From positions 310,001 through 374,000 of the forward strand of contig CAWFTG010000005.1 of NCBI GenBank assembly GCA_963818695.1: a stretch of DNA of 64,000 bases, written 5' to 3'. The translations under genes and the position numbers were made by a program. The notes under the pieces are model-generated. The model saw only the letters and a program-made list of their open reading frames with translations, was not told the origin of the DNA and did not search any database. Shown here piece by piece: positions 26,205-34,816 of this stretch; within the stretch, counting starts at the first letter, position 1, and every line of letters starts with the position of its first letter. This DNA is from AP-15 sp963818695 (GTDB lineage Bacteria > Pseudomonadota > Alphaproteobacteria > ATCC43930 > CGMCC-115725).

Positions 26205-27665
26205 TCAGCTGCTCGCCGAATGCCCGGCGGGCAACTCCTGTTCTTCGGCACTCGGCGGTTTTGCCAAAATCGGGAGAGTGCTGCCGGCAGCGGCCCAAGC
26301 GGGTGTCCGCCACGCCAGCGCGTCAAAACTGCCGCAATGCGGACAGAGCGATCGCCATTCGAGGCTTTCTCCACCACAAGTGGCGCAGACATAACGTGGA
26401 TCGGGCATCGCGGTCACGGCTCGGTCGAGCCATTCGCGCGATTGGGGGCCAACTCCGTGTTCTGCTTCCTCTAGGCGCGCCATCATTAGACACAGACGCG
26501 GCGTCGGGCCGGCCAGCCTGTTGTTCTCATCAGGGTCGGGCGTTACGGGGAAGGGAGCGGGGTTTGGCAATCTGGCGATAACCGGCGGCGCCGGCGCGCT
26601 GAGCGCCTGTTCGAGGTGGCGGCGCGCCTCGCCCCAGAGTTGCGCATCGAGCGCCGCTTCCGCCAAGGCCAGATGAGTTTCCCGCGCACCCGGGTTTTGC
26701 GCCGCCAGCCGCTCGAAGCTCTTCAACCTGTCGAGAGGTGCCGCGCCGTCGTAGATCGCGGCGTAAACCTGCGCCAGATCCGGATGCGGAATCGTCCGCC
26801 AAGCGCTTTGGATAGCACTTGCCGCAGGTCCGGTACGGCGATCCTGGAGCAGCAATCGGGCGTGATGAGCTGCCGGAGTGGCAAGATCTGGCATCAGTGA
26901 CTGGGCCTGGGCTGCCAGACTGCGCCCGCGCGCCCGGTCGCCATTGGCAATCGCGGCATGGCTGAGCTCGTAAAGGATCACCCCGCGATGATGACGGGCC
27001 CGCTCGCGCGGAATAATCCGGCGCTTGACCGCTTGCGCCAGCGTCTCTTGGGCCGCCTCCCATCGCCCTTCACGTGCTTCGAGCTCGAACAGGCTCTCGA
27101 CAACCCAGGTGGTATGCGGACGCAAAGTTGCGGCGCGCTCGGTCAGGCGCAGCGCCGTTCCTCTGTCGCCGGCACGCAGTGCTTGGTTAAGGAGACCGCG
27201 AAGTCCGAGAAATTCCATCTGGGGACGGTCGAGCATAGCCGTGAAAAACTTTTTGGCCGCCGTCTCGTCGCCCCCGAGCTGCGCCGCCTGAGCCGACAGG
27301 AGCAGGGTCAATGGCGGGTCGGCGAGCAGCGCATCGGCTCTGCGGGCGCAATGCTGCGCCTCGTACGGATCACCTGCTGCGACCGCAACCATCCCCCGAG
27401 TCAGCGCACGGTAACCGGCACGACGCCGGCGCTCGCGCCGGTGCCTCAGGAATGCACGCGGGCTGTCGAGGATCACAGACACGAGCCAATAGAGCAAAGC
27501 GATAGCCAAGCCAGCGAGCACCGCGGCGGTGGCGAGCACGCCGACCGAGGTCTCCACCTGCCAGCCCTGCCACACAATCTCGACTTGTCCCGGACGATCA
27601 GCAAAAAAAATTGCCGCGGTGATCACCCCTGCAAAGACGAGAAGGCCGAGGAGGCCGCGGATCAC
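26205..27665 (-). CDS. HemY-family TPR protein with C-terminal zinc ribbon
   Basis: A 486-residue inner-membrane protein. Two N-terminal helices (GLLGLLVFAGVITAAIFFA and VLAGLAIALLYWLVSVIL) are typical of the HemY N-terminal domain; the rest is TPR-like helical repeats facing the periplasm or cytosol. At the C-terminus VCATCGGESLEWRSLCPHCGSFDALAW forms two CxxC pairs, a rubredoxin-like ribbon as in LapB/YciM. This HemY is not the protoporphyrinogen oxidase; its role in haem synthesis is unsettled. Its start overlaps the stop of the mitofilin-like gene by four bases, so both are co-translated. Confidence 0.9.
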   Translation of the reverse strand: MIRGLLGLLVFAGVITAAIFFADRPGQVEIVWQGWQVETSVGVLATAAVLAGLAIALLYWLVSVILDSPRAFLRHRRERRRRAGYRALTRGMVAVAAGDPYEAQHCARRADALLADPPLTLLLSAQAAQLGGDETAAKKFFTAMLDRPQMEFLGLRGLLNQALRAGDRGTALRLTERAATLRPHTTWVVESLFELEAREGRWEAAQETLAQAVKRRIIPRERARHHRGVILYELSHAAIANGDRARGRSLAAQAQSLMPDLATPAAHHARLLLQDRRTGPAASAIQSAWRTIPHPDLAQVYAAIYDGAAPLDRLKSFERLAAQNPGARETHLALAEAALDAQLWGEARRHLEQALSAPAPPVIARLPNPAPFPVTPDPDENNRLAGPTPRLCLMMARLEEAEHGVGPQSREWLDRAVTAMPDPRYVCATCGGESLEWRSLCPHCGSFDALAWRTPAWAAAGSTLPILAKPPSAEEQELPAGHSASS

Positions 27666-28936
27666 GATCGTGTTCTCGCCTTCTCCGGCTCGGCTGGAGC
27701 CTTGGCCGGGGCGGCACCCGGAGCAGCCGGTGGGCTGCCCAGGCGCTCCGTCAGCAGCTCCTGAACGTGGTTGAGCGCTTTCTCGGCCGCGAGCCGCTCA
27801 TGCGCCATGAGCAGCCAAGGGCGCGCCGCCTCGGCGTCCGCCCCGGTCAGCGGCTCGATCACCGCCACCGCACCCGCCAGATCGCCGCGGGCAAGGACGG
27901 TTTGGGCGGTGCTGACCGCGCCTTCGGGCCCGGTGTGCGCTGAACCATCGATGCGGCGGATCGTCACCAAGCTGCGTAGTCGGGCGAGGGTCTGGTCGCG
28001 CCAATCCGATTTGACGGGAGGTTCGCTCGCCACCGCCATCCGGCCGGCCAGCTCGGCCAGCCCTTTAACCAAAACGGCCCGGCTTGCCACGCCGTTTCGG
28101 GCAGGCTCGGCGAGCGGCTCGGCAGCAGAGGCGAGGTCGGAACCCCGGGCGAGCTTGGTGAACGCATCGAACTCGGAAGGGAACGGCCGCGCCTGCTCGA
28201 TCGCCTCGCGCATTTGTCCCAGCAGCAGCGCCAACATCCCGTCGGCCTGAAGCTCGGCCTTGTTTTGCGAGTGTGCCTCGCGCTCGAGCGCCGCCACTCG
28301 GTCCGCGAGTTCGCCTTCGACTTTGCCGATGCGCGAGAGCTCCTGCTGCATATCCTTGGACGCGGCAGTGTCGCTCGCCATCCGCGAGGCGGATTGGGTT
28401 TCGATTACGGCGAGCCGCTGCTCGAGTTGCTGCATTCCGGCCCGGATCGGGCCAAGGTCGGGTTTGCCTGCCGCGTCGAGTTGATCGACGCGGCGCCCCA
28501 GTGCGCTCAGAGCCGAATTGATCGTATCGGTATCGGCGCTCGAAGGCCCCGGGCGCTTCTCTATCGCCGCCAATCGCGAATCGAGCTGGTCGACACGGCG
28601 CGCCAATTCGCTCAACGCCGATTGGATGGCGTCGCTTCCCGCGTTGGGTGCAACGGGGCGCGCCTCGACCGCCGCTACCCGCGCGGCGAGCGCCGCGTAG
28701 TCGTCGCGGTTTTCGCTCCACGGGAAGAACGGCGCGATTTGCGGCGCCCAAAAAGGCGACAGGGCAACCCCGGCAAGGATCACGACCAGCAAACCCGCCA
28801 GCCATAGCGCAACTCGACCAGATCCACGCGCAGACCCAGCGGAGGGCCCCGCCGGCTCGACCGCCGGGATGGGGCTCGGCTCCTCGGGCACGACGCCCTC
28901 TTCTGCCGGGCCCTGTTCGCTCTCCCGTTCCGACAT
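27662..28936 (-). CDS. Mitofilin-like inner membrane protein (COG4223)
   Basis: A 424-residue protein: a Pro/Glu-rich cytosolic start (MSERESEQGPAEEG), one transmembrane helix (VALWLAGLLVVILAGVALSPF) and a long, heptad-rich coiled coil (ALSELARRVDQLDSRLAAIEKRP repeats), then a helical C-terminal domain. This is the alphaproteobacterial COG4223 protein, a distant relative of mitochondrial mitofilin. In alphaproteobacteria it sits, as here, between hemD and hemY. The ATG at 28936 is eight bases after the hemD stop. It may shape membranes or scaffold the haem pathway (inference). Confidence 0.9.
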   Translation of the reverse strand: MSERESEQGPAEEGVVPEEPSPIPAVEPAGPSAGSARGSGRVALWLAGLLVVILAGVALSPFWAPQIAPFFPWSENRDDYAALAARVAAVEARPVAPNAGSDAIQSALSELARRVDQLDSRLAAIEKRPGPSSADTDTINSALSALGRRVDQLDAAGKPDLGPIRAGMQQLEQRLAVIETQSASRMASDTAASKDMQQELSRIGKVEGELADRVAALEREAHSQNKAELQADGMLALLLGQMREAIEQARPFPSEFDAFTKLARGSDLASAAEPLAEPARNGVASRAVLVKGLAELAGRMAVASEPPVKSDWRDQTLARLRSLVTIRRIDGSAHTGPEGAVSTAQTVLARGDLAGAVAVIEPLTGADAEAARPWLLMAHERLAAEKALNHVQELLTERLGSPPAAPGAAPAKAPAEPEKARTRS

Positions 28937-28943
28937 TTTGCCG

Positions 28944-29696
28944 CTATTCCTGGTTAATCTTGCGCCATAGACGGAGTACTTGGTCGAGCGCATCAAGTAG
29001 GGCCGGCTGATTAGGACGCTCGGCTATGCGCCTATCATGCCACAGAAGCCCGGCGAGGAAGGCATCGGCAGTCCCACTGATCGACACCGCGGTGACCCTC
29101 GCACAGCACTCGCCGACCCCGGCGATACCGGCAAGCCTAGCAAAAATCTCCGCGGTCCGCGGAGAGAAAAACAGCGCGAAGGCGATCGCACCCTCGCGTA
29201 AGCTGTCGACTGTCGCCGGACTCAGCGCGGCCGCCGCCCGGGCTTCATAGAGGACACGCCTCTCGACGTTAAATCCCTGCGCGCGCAACAAGCCGGCAAG
29301 ATCGCCGGCAATGATATTTCCGGCGACATGCAACAGCGACCCGTTTTGCGGGCGCAGCCGCGCCACCGCCAAGCGGGCGAGATCGCTGACGTCGCCCTGG
29401 GCGCTCTCGACAGACCCGAAACCCTCGGTGCGAGCGCGCGCCGCCGTCGCGTCACCGACCGCCAACAGCGGCACACCGCGCTCGCCGCTCGCCCGTGCCA
29501 AGGCTCGCACACCATTGGCGCTGGTGCACAGGATCGCTTGTATCCCGGCTAGATCGATCGCCTCCGCCGCCTGCCAATGGATCTCCATCAGGGGTTCGAC
29601 GACGGCCTCGATGGCCCGGACTGCCAGCGCTGCGATCAAGCCCTGCGCTTCTTCGCGAGGCCGTGTGACCAGCGCGCGCAAACCCCGCTTCTCCAT
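28944..29696 (-). CDS. hemD: Uroporphyrinogen-III synthase
   Basis: A 250-residue HemD. This enzyme closes hydroxymethylbilane with D-ring inversion, the branch point to haem, sirohaem and cobalamin. The family is poorly conserved, but LVTRPREEAQGLIAAL at the start, ILCTSANGVRALAR, AVGDATAARARTEGF and FALFFSPRTAEIFARL are its usual landmarks. I chose the ATG at 29696 (MEKRGLRALVTRP), which places that motif at the N-terminus. It heads the HemD - mitofilin-like - HemY unit; hemC is not in the window. Confidence 0.92.
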   Translation of the reverse strand: MEKRGLRALVTRPREEAQGLIAALAVRAIEAVVEPLMEIHWQAAEAIDLAGIQAILCTSANGVRALARASGERGVPLLAVGDATAARARTEGFGSVESAQGDVSDLARLAVARLRPQNGSLLHVAGNIIAGDLAGLLRAQGFNVERRVLYEARAAAALSPATVDSLREGAIAFALFFSPRTAEIFARLAGIAGVGECCARVTAVSISGTADAFLAGLLWHDRRIAERPNQPALLDALDQVLRLWRKINQE

Positions 29697-29799
29697 CCAA
29701 TTCCGCCTACCTCGGTACCTGCCTGCCCCTGGGTAATAGCCGCACGCGACCAACTGATCCATAATGGACGCTCCGGATACCTGGGATCATAACCGGAAT

Positions 29800-29835
29800 G
29801 CGGGAAAGAGTGCCGAGCGGAGCGAGGCGGGTGAG
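29800..29835. repeat. Copy of a dispersed 36-bp repeat at the SIMPL gene start
   Basis: This stretch matches 43048-43083 at 33 of 36 positions by eye (shared GTGCCGAGCG.AGCGAGGCGG). It covers the possible ATG of the SIMPL gene and supplies its probable GTG start and the GAGG before it. Confidence 0.75.
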
Positions 29836-30514
29836 GACATCTCTCGCGATTGCCGTCGCGCTGTTCGCGTCGGCCCACGCGCTGGCGCAGGACGCCGATC
29901 AGCGCATGGCCGTGCTTCATCTCAGCCAGACGGCGGAACGCTCGGTGAGCCGCGATCTCTTGCGCATCGAGCTCAGGGTCGAGGAGACCGGGGCGGATTC
30001 CCGCTCGGTCCAGACCGCGATCAACCGACGGATGGCCGCGGCGCTCGATCGCGCGCGGCAGGTGCAGGGGGTGCGGGTCGAGACCGGCTCTTACAATATC
30101 GGCGAGGAGCGCCCGGAGAACGGCCCGGCCCGCTGGCGCGGCAGCCAGTCGGTCATTTTGACCGGGAAGGACGCGGACTCGATACTGAAGCTGGCCGGTG
30201 CGCTGCAATCCGATGGTCTGTCTACCTCGTCCCTGGCCTACGATATTTCGCCCGAGACGGTCCGCGGGGCCGAGGAGGATCTGACCGATGAGGCGCTCGC
30301 GGCGCTCGACCATCGTGCCGCCTCGATCGCCGACCACATGCATTTGGCCGTCGTTCGGTTCCGAGATGTGCGCGTCGGCAATGCCGAAACGGGCGGCAGG
30401 CCGGTCCCGCGTCTTGCCGCGATGGCAATGGCGGCGCCGGTCGCCGAGCCCGGCGAGGCGATCGTCCGGGTGACGATCGAGGCCGAGCTGCTCCTCGCCC
30501 CGCCCCGGCCGTAA
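29831..30514 (+). CDS. SIMPL-domain (DUF541) exported protein
   Basis: A 227-residue protein of the SIMPL family. I chose the GTG at 29831, which gives an immediate signal peptide (RTSLAIAVALFASAHALAQ); the ATG at 29798 would add eleven Arg-rich residues read from a dispersed repeat. The domain shows VLHLSQTAERSVSRDLLRIELRVEETGAD at the start and ends with IVRVTIEAELLL, as in family members. SIMPL proteins are periplasmic or outer-membrane, role poorly known. The next gene starts 12 bases on, so the two are co-transcribed. Confidence 0.85.
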   Translation: MRTSLAIAVALFASAHALAQDADQRMAVLHLSQTAERSVSRDLLRIELRVEETGADSRSVQTAINRRMAAALDRARQVQGVRVETGSYNIGEERPENGPARWRGSQSVILTGKDADSILKLAGALQSDGLSTSSLAYDISPETVRGAEEDLTDEALAALDHRAASIADHMHLAVVRFRDVRVGNAETGGRPVPRLAAMAMAAPVAEPGEAIVRVTIEAELLLAPPRP

Positions 30515-30526
30515 GAACGGCCTCCC

Positions 30527-31150
30527 GTGAGCCTCCCGGTTCCGCCTCTGCTGGTCATATCGGACCGCCGCCAGGCGGGCCGGCCGCTCGAAGAACTCGC
30601 CGACGCAATTTTCGCCGGCGGATGCCGGTGGCTGAGCCTGCGCGAGAAGGATCTGCCGGCAGCGGAACGCCGAGCGTTGTTGAGCGCCCTGGTCGCGCTC
30701 GGCCGCCGCTGGGGAGCAACCGTGACCGTCCACGAGGATGTCAATGCGGCGGTGATCGCCGGCGCGGGCGGGGTGCACCTGCCGAGCGCAGGAACCCCCG
30801 AAGCCGCCCGCGCCCGCCTTCCCGGCGGGCTGCTCATCGGCGCTTCGGCACACTCCGCCGAGGAAGCTTCGGCGTTGCTGGGTTTCGGCGCCGATTATGT
30901 CACCGTCAGCCCGGTCTTCATCAGCGCCAGCAAGCCCGGCTACGGCCCGGCGATCGGTCTCGATGGCTTGGCCGAGATTGCAGCGCAGGCACCGGGCCCG
31001 GTCATTGCGCTCGGTGGGATAAAGGCTGCGACAGCCCCGCTCTGCCTGTCTTCCGGAGCGAGCGGAGTTGCGGTTATGGGCGAGGTGATGCGGGCCACAG
31101 ACCCGCAGGCCGCGGTAGAAGCCATTCTGGCCGCGATGTCCGGCGGCTGA
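30527..31150 (+). CDS. ThiE/TenI family thiamine-phosphate synthase-like protein
   Basis: A 207-residue TIM-barrel of the ThiE/TenI superfamily, starting with GTG. Landmarks are LLVISDRR, WLSLREKDLP, GVHLPSAGT, GASAHSAEEAS and YVTVSPVFISASKPGYGP. ThiE joins the thiazole and pyrimidine halves of thiamine; TenI isomerises the thiazole. The VSPVF...SKPG region looks closer to TenI, and no thi operon or TPP riboswitch was seen, so a tautomerase or a paralogue with another role is possible. It is co-transcribed with the SIMPL gene. Confidence 0.82.
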   Translation: MSLPVPPLLVISDRRQAGRPLEELADAIFAGGCRWLSLREKDLPAAERRALLSALVALGRRWGATVTVHEDVNAAVIAGAGGVHLPSAGTPEAARARLPGGLLIGASAHSAEEASALLGFGADYVTVSPVFISASKPGYGPAIGLDGLAEIAAQAPGPVIALGGIKAATAPLCLSSGASGVAVMGEVMRATDPQAAVEAILAAMSGG

Positions 31151-31199
31151 CACATCGGATCAGTAAAAAATTTGTGGTTAAATGGAGTAAAGCCATTTC

Positions 31200-31238
31200 C
31201 CTCCTCGTTTTCCCTTCAGTGGGTAAGCATCGAGGAGG
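31200..31238 (+). promoter_or_regulatory. Hairpin masking the ribosome-binding site of the His/Trp-rich gene
   Basis: CCTCCTCG at 31200-31207 is exactly complementary to CGAGGAGG at 31231-31238, with a 23-base loop. The right arm contains the GAGGAGG ribosome-binding site for the ATG at 31246. After one C-C mismatch, three further A-U pairs extend the stem (31196-31198 with 31240-31242). In the folded state translation should be low; something that melts or replaces the stem would switch it on. Confidence 0.6.
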
Positions 31239-31245
31239 CAAAAGC

Positions 31246-31452
31246 ATGAGAAAATTCGTCCTGGCGACGCTCGCCGCCTTGGCGATTGGCAGTGCTGCCT
31301 TTGTGCAACCGGCAGACGCTGCGTGCTGGTGGAACGGTTTTGCTTGGCATTGCGGACATCCACATGCCTGGTATTGGCGCCACCATCATCCATGGCATGC
31401 CTGGGGCTGGGGCCATCACTGGTGGCACCACCACTACGCCTACTATCGTTAA
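31246..31452 (+). CDS. Tiny exported His/Trp-rich protein
   Basis: Encodes 68 residues. The first 26 are a clean Sec signal peptide (RKFVLATLAALAIGSAAF...ADA). The mature part, about 42 residues, is made almost wholly of His, Trp, Tyr, Gly, Ala and Pro, with HHHPW and HHWWHHH clusters, two Cys (ACWW, WHCGH) and a YAYYR end. Such composition suggests binding of Zn, Ni or Cu in the periplasm, or an envelope structural role; I know no named family. GAGGAGG precedes the ATG by seven bases. It is followed by a GC-rich hairpin. Confidence 0.72.
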   Translation: MRKFVLATLAALAIGSAAFVQPADAACWWNGFAWHCGHPHAWYWRHHHPWHAWGWGHHWWHHHYAYYR

Positions 31453-31464
31453 TTGATCGCGGTT

Positions 31465-31503
31465 CATCCTCGCCCTCCCCGGCCCGGGGCCAGGGCGGGG
31501 ATG
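31465..31503 (+). terminator. GC-rich hairpin after the His/Trp-rich gene
   Basis: CATCCTCGCCCT pairs with AGGGCGGGGATG (12 pairs, one G-U), with an inner CCCCG/CGGGG stem. There is no T-run, so it is either a weak terminator or an mRNA-stabilising end, and it may belong to the dispersed palindromes. Confidence 0.45.
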
Positions 31504-31754
31504 CCGAAGTCAGCGCTGGCTGCTTTTGCTGTTTTTGCCGAGTGTTATCAGCCACGCATCAAATCTTCTCCGCAGAATTCCTCAACCACCAGCGGCCCGG
31601 CACAATTGGAACAGCGTAAGGCTTCGCCTATCCTGGCTGATCTACGCTGTTATCGCGTGCGCCTCAGCCAGATACCGTTTTTATTTCGCGATGTTATTAT
31701 AGTATATCCAGGTTAATTAGCAATACGCTCCTCTCTCGTCATAAGTGCCCGCGT
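31504..31754. other. Intergenic stretch, no gene seen
   Basis: With the hairpin just before it, this makes a gene-free gap of about 300 bases between two convergent genes. It becomes AT-rich towards 31680-31725 (TTTTTATTTCGCG, TTATTATAGTATAT). No coding or RNA signal was recognised. Confidence 0.5.
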
Positions 31755-33251
31755 TCAGCGCCGTAGCACTGCAGTTCCGGCCGTGCTTCCGGCGATTTTG
31801 CCGAATACCGAGCCGGAAACGAGACCGGTGCCGCCCGGGTAATTGAAATAGAACAATCCACCGACGAGTTCTCCCGCCGCATAAAGTCCGGGGATCGGCT
31901 TTTGCGCGGTGTCGAGCACCCGCCCGTCGGTGTCGATGCGCAACCCGCCAAATGTGAACGTGACCCCGCACGTCGTGCAATAGGCCTCGAAGGGCGGCTT
32001 TTCGATCGGCATCGCCCAGTTGGTCTTATTGATCGCGAGACCCTTCGTGGTGCGGCCGTCTTTGACCGTCGGGTTGTAGGGGATGTCGCGCTGAACCGCG
32101 GCGTTGTAGTCGCGGACGGTTTCGAGAAACCGCGCTTTATCGACCGGGGCGTATTCGGCCATTTTGTCGGCGAGCGCCTCGATCGTGTCGGCGGTGACCT
32201 TGGTCACCTGGCGGATGCGGTACTCGTCGCGCTGCAGGTGGACGACCTGCTGGTCGAAGATCTGCCAGGCGAATTGATGCGGCTGGTTGAGGATTTCTCG
32301 GCCGTATTTGGCATACGTGTAATTGCGGAAATCGGCACCCTCGTCACAGAACCTGATGCCATCGGCATTGACCATGATCGCGAACGGGTAACTGTGCTTC
32401 TGGAAATTGTCGCCGACCGCGAGGTCGCCGAATTCCGGGGCGTTGTAGTCCCAGCCGACCGCGTGGCAGCCGGACCAGTTGCCGTAGGGCATCGCGCCGA
32501 TGTCGAGCGCCATCTTGATGCCGGCGCCAGTATTGAACCGGGTGCCCCGGACCTTGGCGAGATCCCAGCCGGGGCCGAGATATCGGGTGCGCATCTCGGC
32601 ATTGGCCTCGAACCCGCCGCTGGCGAGGATGACGGCCTTGGCCGGGATCCGCGTCGTCTTGCCCTCGACTTTGGCGACGACGCCGTGTATGCCGTCATCG
32701 TCGGCGATCAGCCCCTCGCCGCGCGCCTCGTAGGCGATCTGGATCTGCCGCTCCTCGGCCGCCTTGAAGAGGCCCTCGACGAGCCCCGGACCGCCGCCCC
32801 AGGCTTCGAGCGCCAGGCCGCCCCAGAACACGAACTTGCCCTCGTGCTTGAAGGCTTGCCGCGAATACATCGGCGCAAAACGGATGCCTTGGCTGCGCAT
32901 CCACAGCAGCGTCTCCTGGCTCTTCGTGACGAGCAACTCGGCCATGTCCGGATTGCTGCGATAGTCGGTCAGCCGCCCGAGATCGTCGTAATACTGGTCG
33001 GTCGTGTAGGTGCCGAAATCGCTGGTCGCGATCTCGGTCTCGCTGAGGTCGCAGAGCTTCAGGAGGTCGTCGACGCCGTTATAGACAAACCGCAATGCGC
33101 CCGCGGTAAACCGGCTGTTGCCGCCGCGCTCGTCAAAGGGCGCCGCTTCGAGCACAAGCACCCGAGCCCCCTCCCCGCGCGCCGCCAGCGCCGCGCACAT
33201 GCCGGCATTCCCGGCCCCGACCACGACGACATCGAACTCGCCCGCAATCAT
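31755..33251 (-). CDS. FAD-binding dehydrogenase, tricarballylate dehydrogenase (TcuA)-like
   Basis: A 498-residue flavoprotein of the fumarate reductase/succinate dehydrogenase flavoprotein family. The FAD fold reads FDVVVVGAGNAGMCAALAA, followed by GGNSRFTAGALRF; the substrate domain has RFCDEGADFRNYTYAKYG, and the end is GELVGGLFYFNYPGGTGLVSGSVFG. The whole pattern fits TcuA, which oxidises tricarballylate to cis-aconitate. No TcuB or TcuC lies nearby, so the substrate may differ. The ATG at 33251 has GGAGGGAACGAG directly upstream. Divergent from the MetE-like gene. Confidence 0.86.
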   Translation of the reverse strand: MIAGEFDVVVVGAGNAGMCAALAARGEGARVLVLEAAPFDERGGNSRFTAGALRFVYNGVDDLLKLCDLSETEIATSDFGTYTTDQYYDDLGRLTDYRSNPDMAELLVTKSQETLLWMRSQGIRFAPMYSRQAFKHEGKFVFWGGLALEAWGGGPGLVEGLFKAAEERQIQIAYEARGEGLIADDDGIHGVVAKVEGKTTRIPAKAVILASGGFEANAEMRTRYLGPGWDLAKVRGTRFNTGAGIKMALDIGAMPYGNWSGCHAVGWDYNAPEFGDLAVGDNFQKHSYPFAIMVNADGIRFCDEGADFRNYTYAKYGREILNQPHQFAWQIFDQQVVHLQRDEYRIRQVTKVTADTIEALADKMAEYAPVDKARFLETVRDYNAAVQRDIPYNPTVKDGRTTKGLAINKTNWAMPIEKPPFEAYCTTCGVTFTFGGLRIDTDGRVLDTAQKPIPGLYAAGELVGGLFYFNYPGGTGLVSGSVFGKIAGSTAGTAVLRR

Positions 33252-33388
33252 CTCGTTCCCTCCGCCACAATTGTTCATCACGGAGTAGCGCGAGGAAAGC
33301 GCAGGTGGCAAGCCTTTGCCGGTTCGATCGTTCGGCCCGTCGTACTATCATCGGCGAGAAACCATACGGACAGAGGGAGGAACGCGAG

Positions 33389-34579
33389 ATGAAGAAGAGC
33401 CTGGCGCGCATCAGAACCTCGCATGTCGGCCGGCTGCCGCCACCCAAGGGGTGGGAGGACATGCCGGCGCGGCTCGCCAGTGCCGAGGTGACCGATCCCG
33501 CTTCCATCGCAGCGCAGGTCGCGCCGGCTATTGCAGAGACGGTGCGGAAGCAGGTCGAGGCCGGGATCGATTGCATCGGCGACGGCGAATTCTGGACGGC
33601 CCGCTCTCTTGCCCACTACACCGCGCATTTCACCGGCATCGAGGCGCGCCCGGTGGCTCCGGGCGAGCCGCCCACCACCCGCCATTCGACGCGCGAGCGC
33701 GACGAATTCCCCGATTTCTATGCCGACTGCGACAGGGCCGGAACCTTGTTCCTGGTCCCCGGCGAGAGGCCGATACCACCGGTCACCGTGCGGGTCGTCG
33801 CCCGCGGCCCGGTCAAATCGAAGGGGCCCGAGGCCATCAACCGCCAGCTCGACACGTTCAAGGCGGCGATCGAAGCCTCGGGCGCCACGGTCGACGAGGC
33901 GTTCGTCCCGGTGCTCGCGCCCGGGTGGCTCGACCATTTCATCTTTAACGAGTACTACAAGACCGAGGAGGAATTCCTATTCGCCTTGGCCGACGCGTTG
34001 CGCGAGGAATATCGCGCGGTCGTGGCGGCCGGGTTCATCTTGCAGATCGACGACCCTGGCCTGCCGGACTGGTGGGATATGCTGAAGCCCGAACCGTCGG
34101 TCGAGGCTTATCGCCAATTCGCCCGGCTGCGCATCGATGCCGTCAATCATGCGCTCGCCGGCATCCCCGAGGAGAGCGTGCGCTATCACTTGTGCTGGGG
34201 CAGCTGGCATGGCCCGCACACCCATGATCTGCCGCTCGAGCACATCATCGATTTGATCCTCGAGGTAAAGGCGCAGACCTATTCCTTCGAGGCCGCCAAT
34301 GTGCGGCACGAGCATGAGTGGCGGGTGTGGCAGAACGCAAAAATGCCGCCGGGCAAGATGCTGATGCCGGGCGTCGTCAGCCATGCCACCAATCTCGTCG
34401 AGCATCCGCAGCTCGTAGCCGACCGCATCCTGCGCTACGCCGCGATCGTCGGCCGCGAGAACGTCATCGCCGGCACCGATTGCGGCCTCGGCGGCCGCGT
34501 CCACGCCGACCTCGCCTGGGCCAAATTGCGCACCCTCGCCGAAGGCGCCCGCCTCGCCTCAAAGTCGCTCTGGCGTTAG
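33389..34579 (+). CDS. MetE-like (cobalamin-independent methionine synthase C-domain) protein
   Basis: A 396-residue protein equal to only the catalytic half of MetE. The zinc ligands of MetE seem conserved: His267 and Cys269 (YHLCWGSW), Glu301 (YSFEAAN) and Cys365 (GTDCGLGGR). That favours a zinc-dependent methyl transferase acting on a thiol. The N-terminal folate-binding half of MetE is absent, so the methyl donor is probably not polyglutamyl-folate. These stand-alone proteins are often called epoxyalkane:CoM transferase-like or MetE-like, and roles are open. RBS GGGAGGAACGCGAG precedes the ATG. Confidence 0.83.
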   Translation: MKKSLARIRTSHVGRLPPPKGWEDMPARLASAEVTDPASIAAQVAPAIAETVRKQVEAGIDCIGDGEFWTARSLAHYTAHFTGIEARPVAPGEPPTTRHSTRERDEFPDFYADCDRAGTLFLVPGERPIPPVTVRVVARGPVKSKGPEAINRQLDTFKAAIEASGATVDEAFVPVLAPGWLDHFIFNEYYKTEEEFLFALADALREEYRAVVAAGFILQIDDPGLPDWWDMLKPEPSVEAYRQFARLRIDAVNHALAGIPEESVRYHLCWGSWHGPHTHDLPLEHIIDLILEVKAQTYSFEAANVRHEHEWRVWQNAKMPPGKMLMPGVVSHATNLVEHPQLVADRILRYAAIVGRENVIAGTDCGLGGRVHADLAWAKLRTLAEGARLASKSLWR

Positions 34580-34816
34580 CTGAATGCGTAATGAACTTGG
34601 GGCAACGCTCAAGTCGGCTACGTCTCACGGCCGCGCGCATCGCTTGCAGAAGTCTCGCTTTACACACGAGGTCCTTAACACAGGCCGCGTAGCCGGTTTC
34701 TCAGCCTCGTCTCGAGGACGGTTCGGCAGTTCGCCCGATATACGAAATTGACGGCGCGGGGAAGATAGCGCCTCCGGCGCAACGATCAAAGACAAATGGC
34801 CGAAAGGGAGATGGCG

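Noticed and set aside
30515..30526. TPP riboswitch before the ThiE/TenI gene
   Set aside because: Only 12 bases separate it from the SIMPL gene, and no thi-box was seen upstream of that gene either.
29636..31153. A 505-codon leftward open frame
   Set aside because: Antisense to the SIMPL and ThiE/TenI genes; no recognisable domain.
31902..33392. A 496-codon rightward open frame
   Set aside because: Antisense to the FAD dehydrogenase gene, which has strong family motifs.
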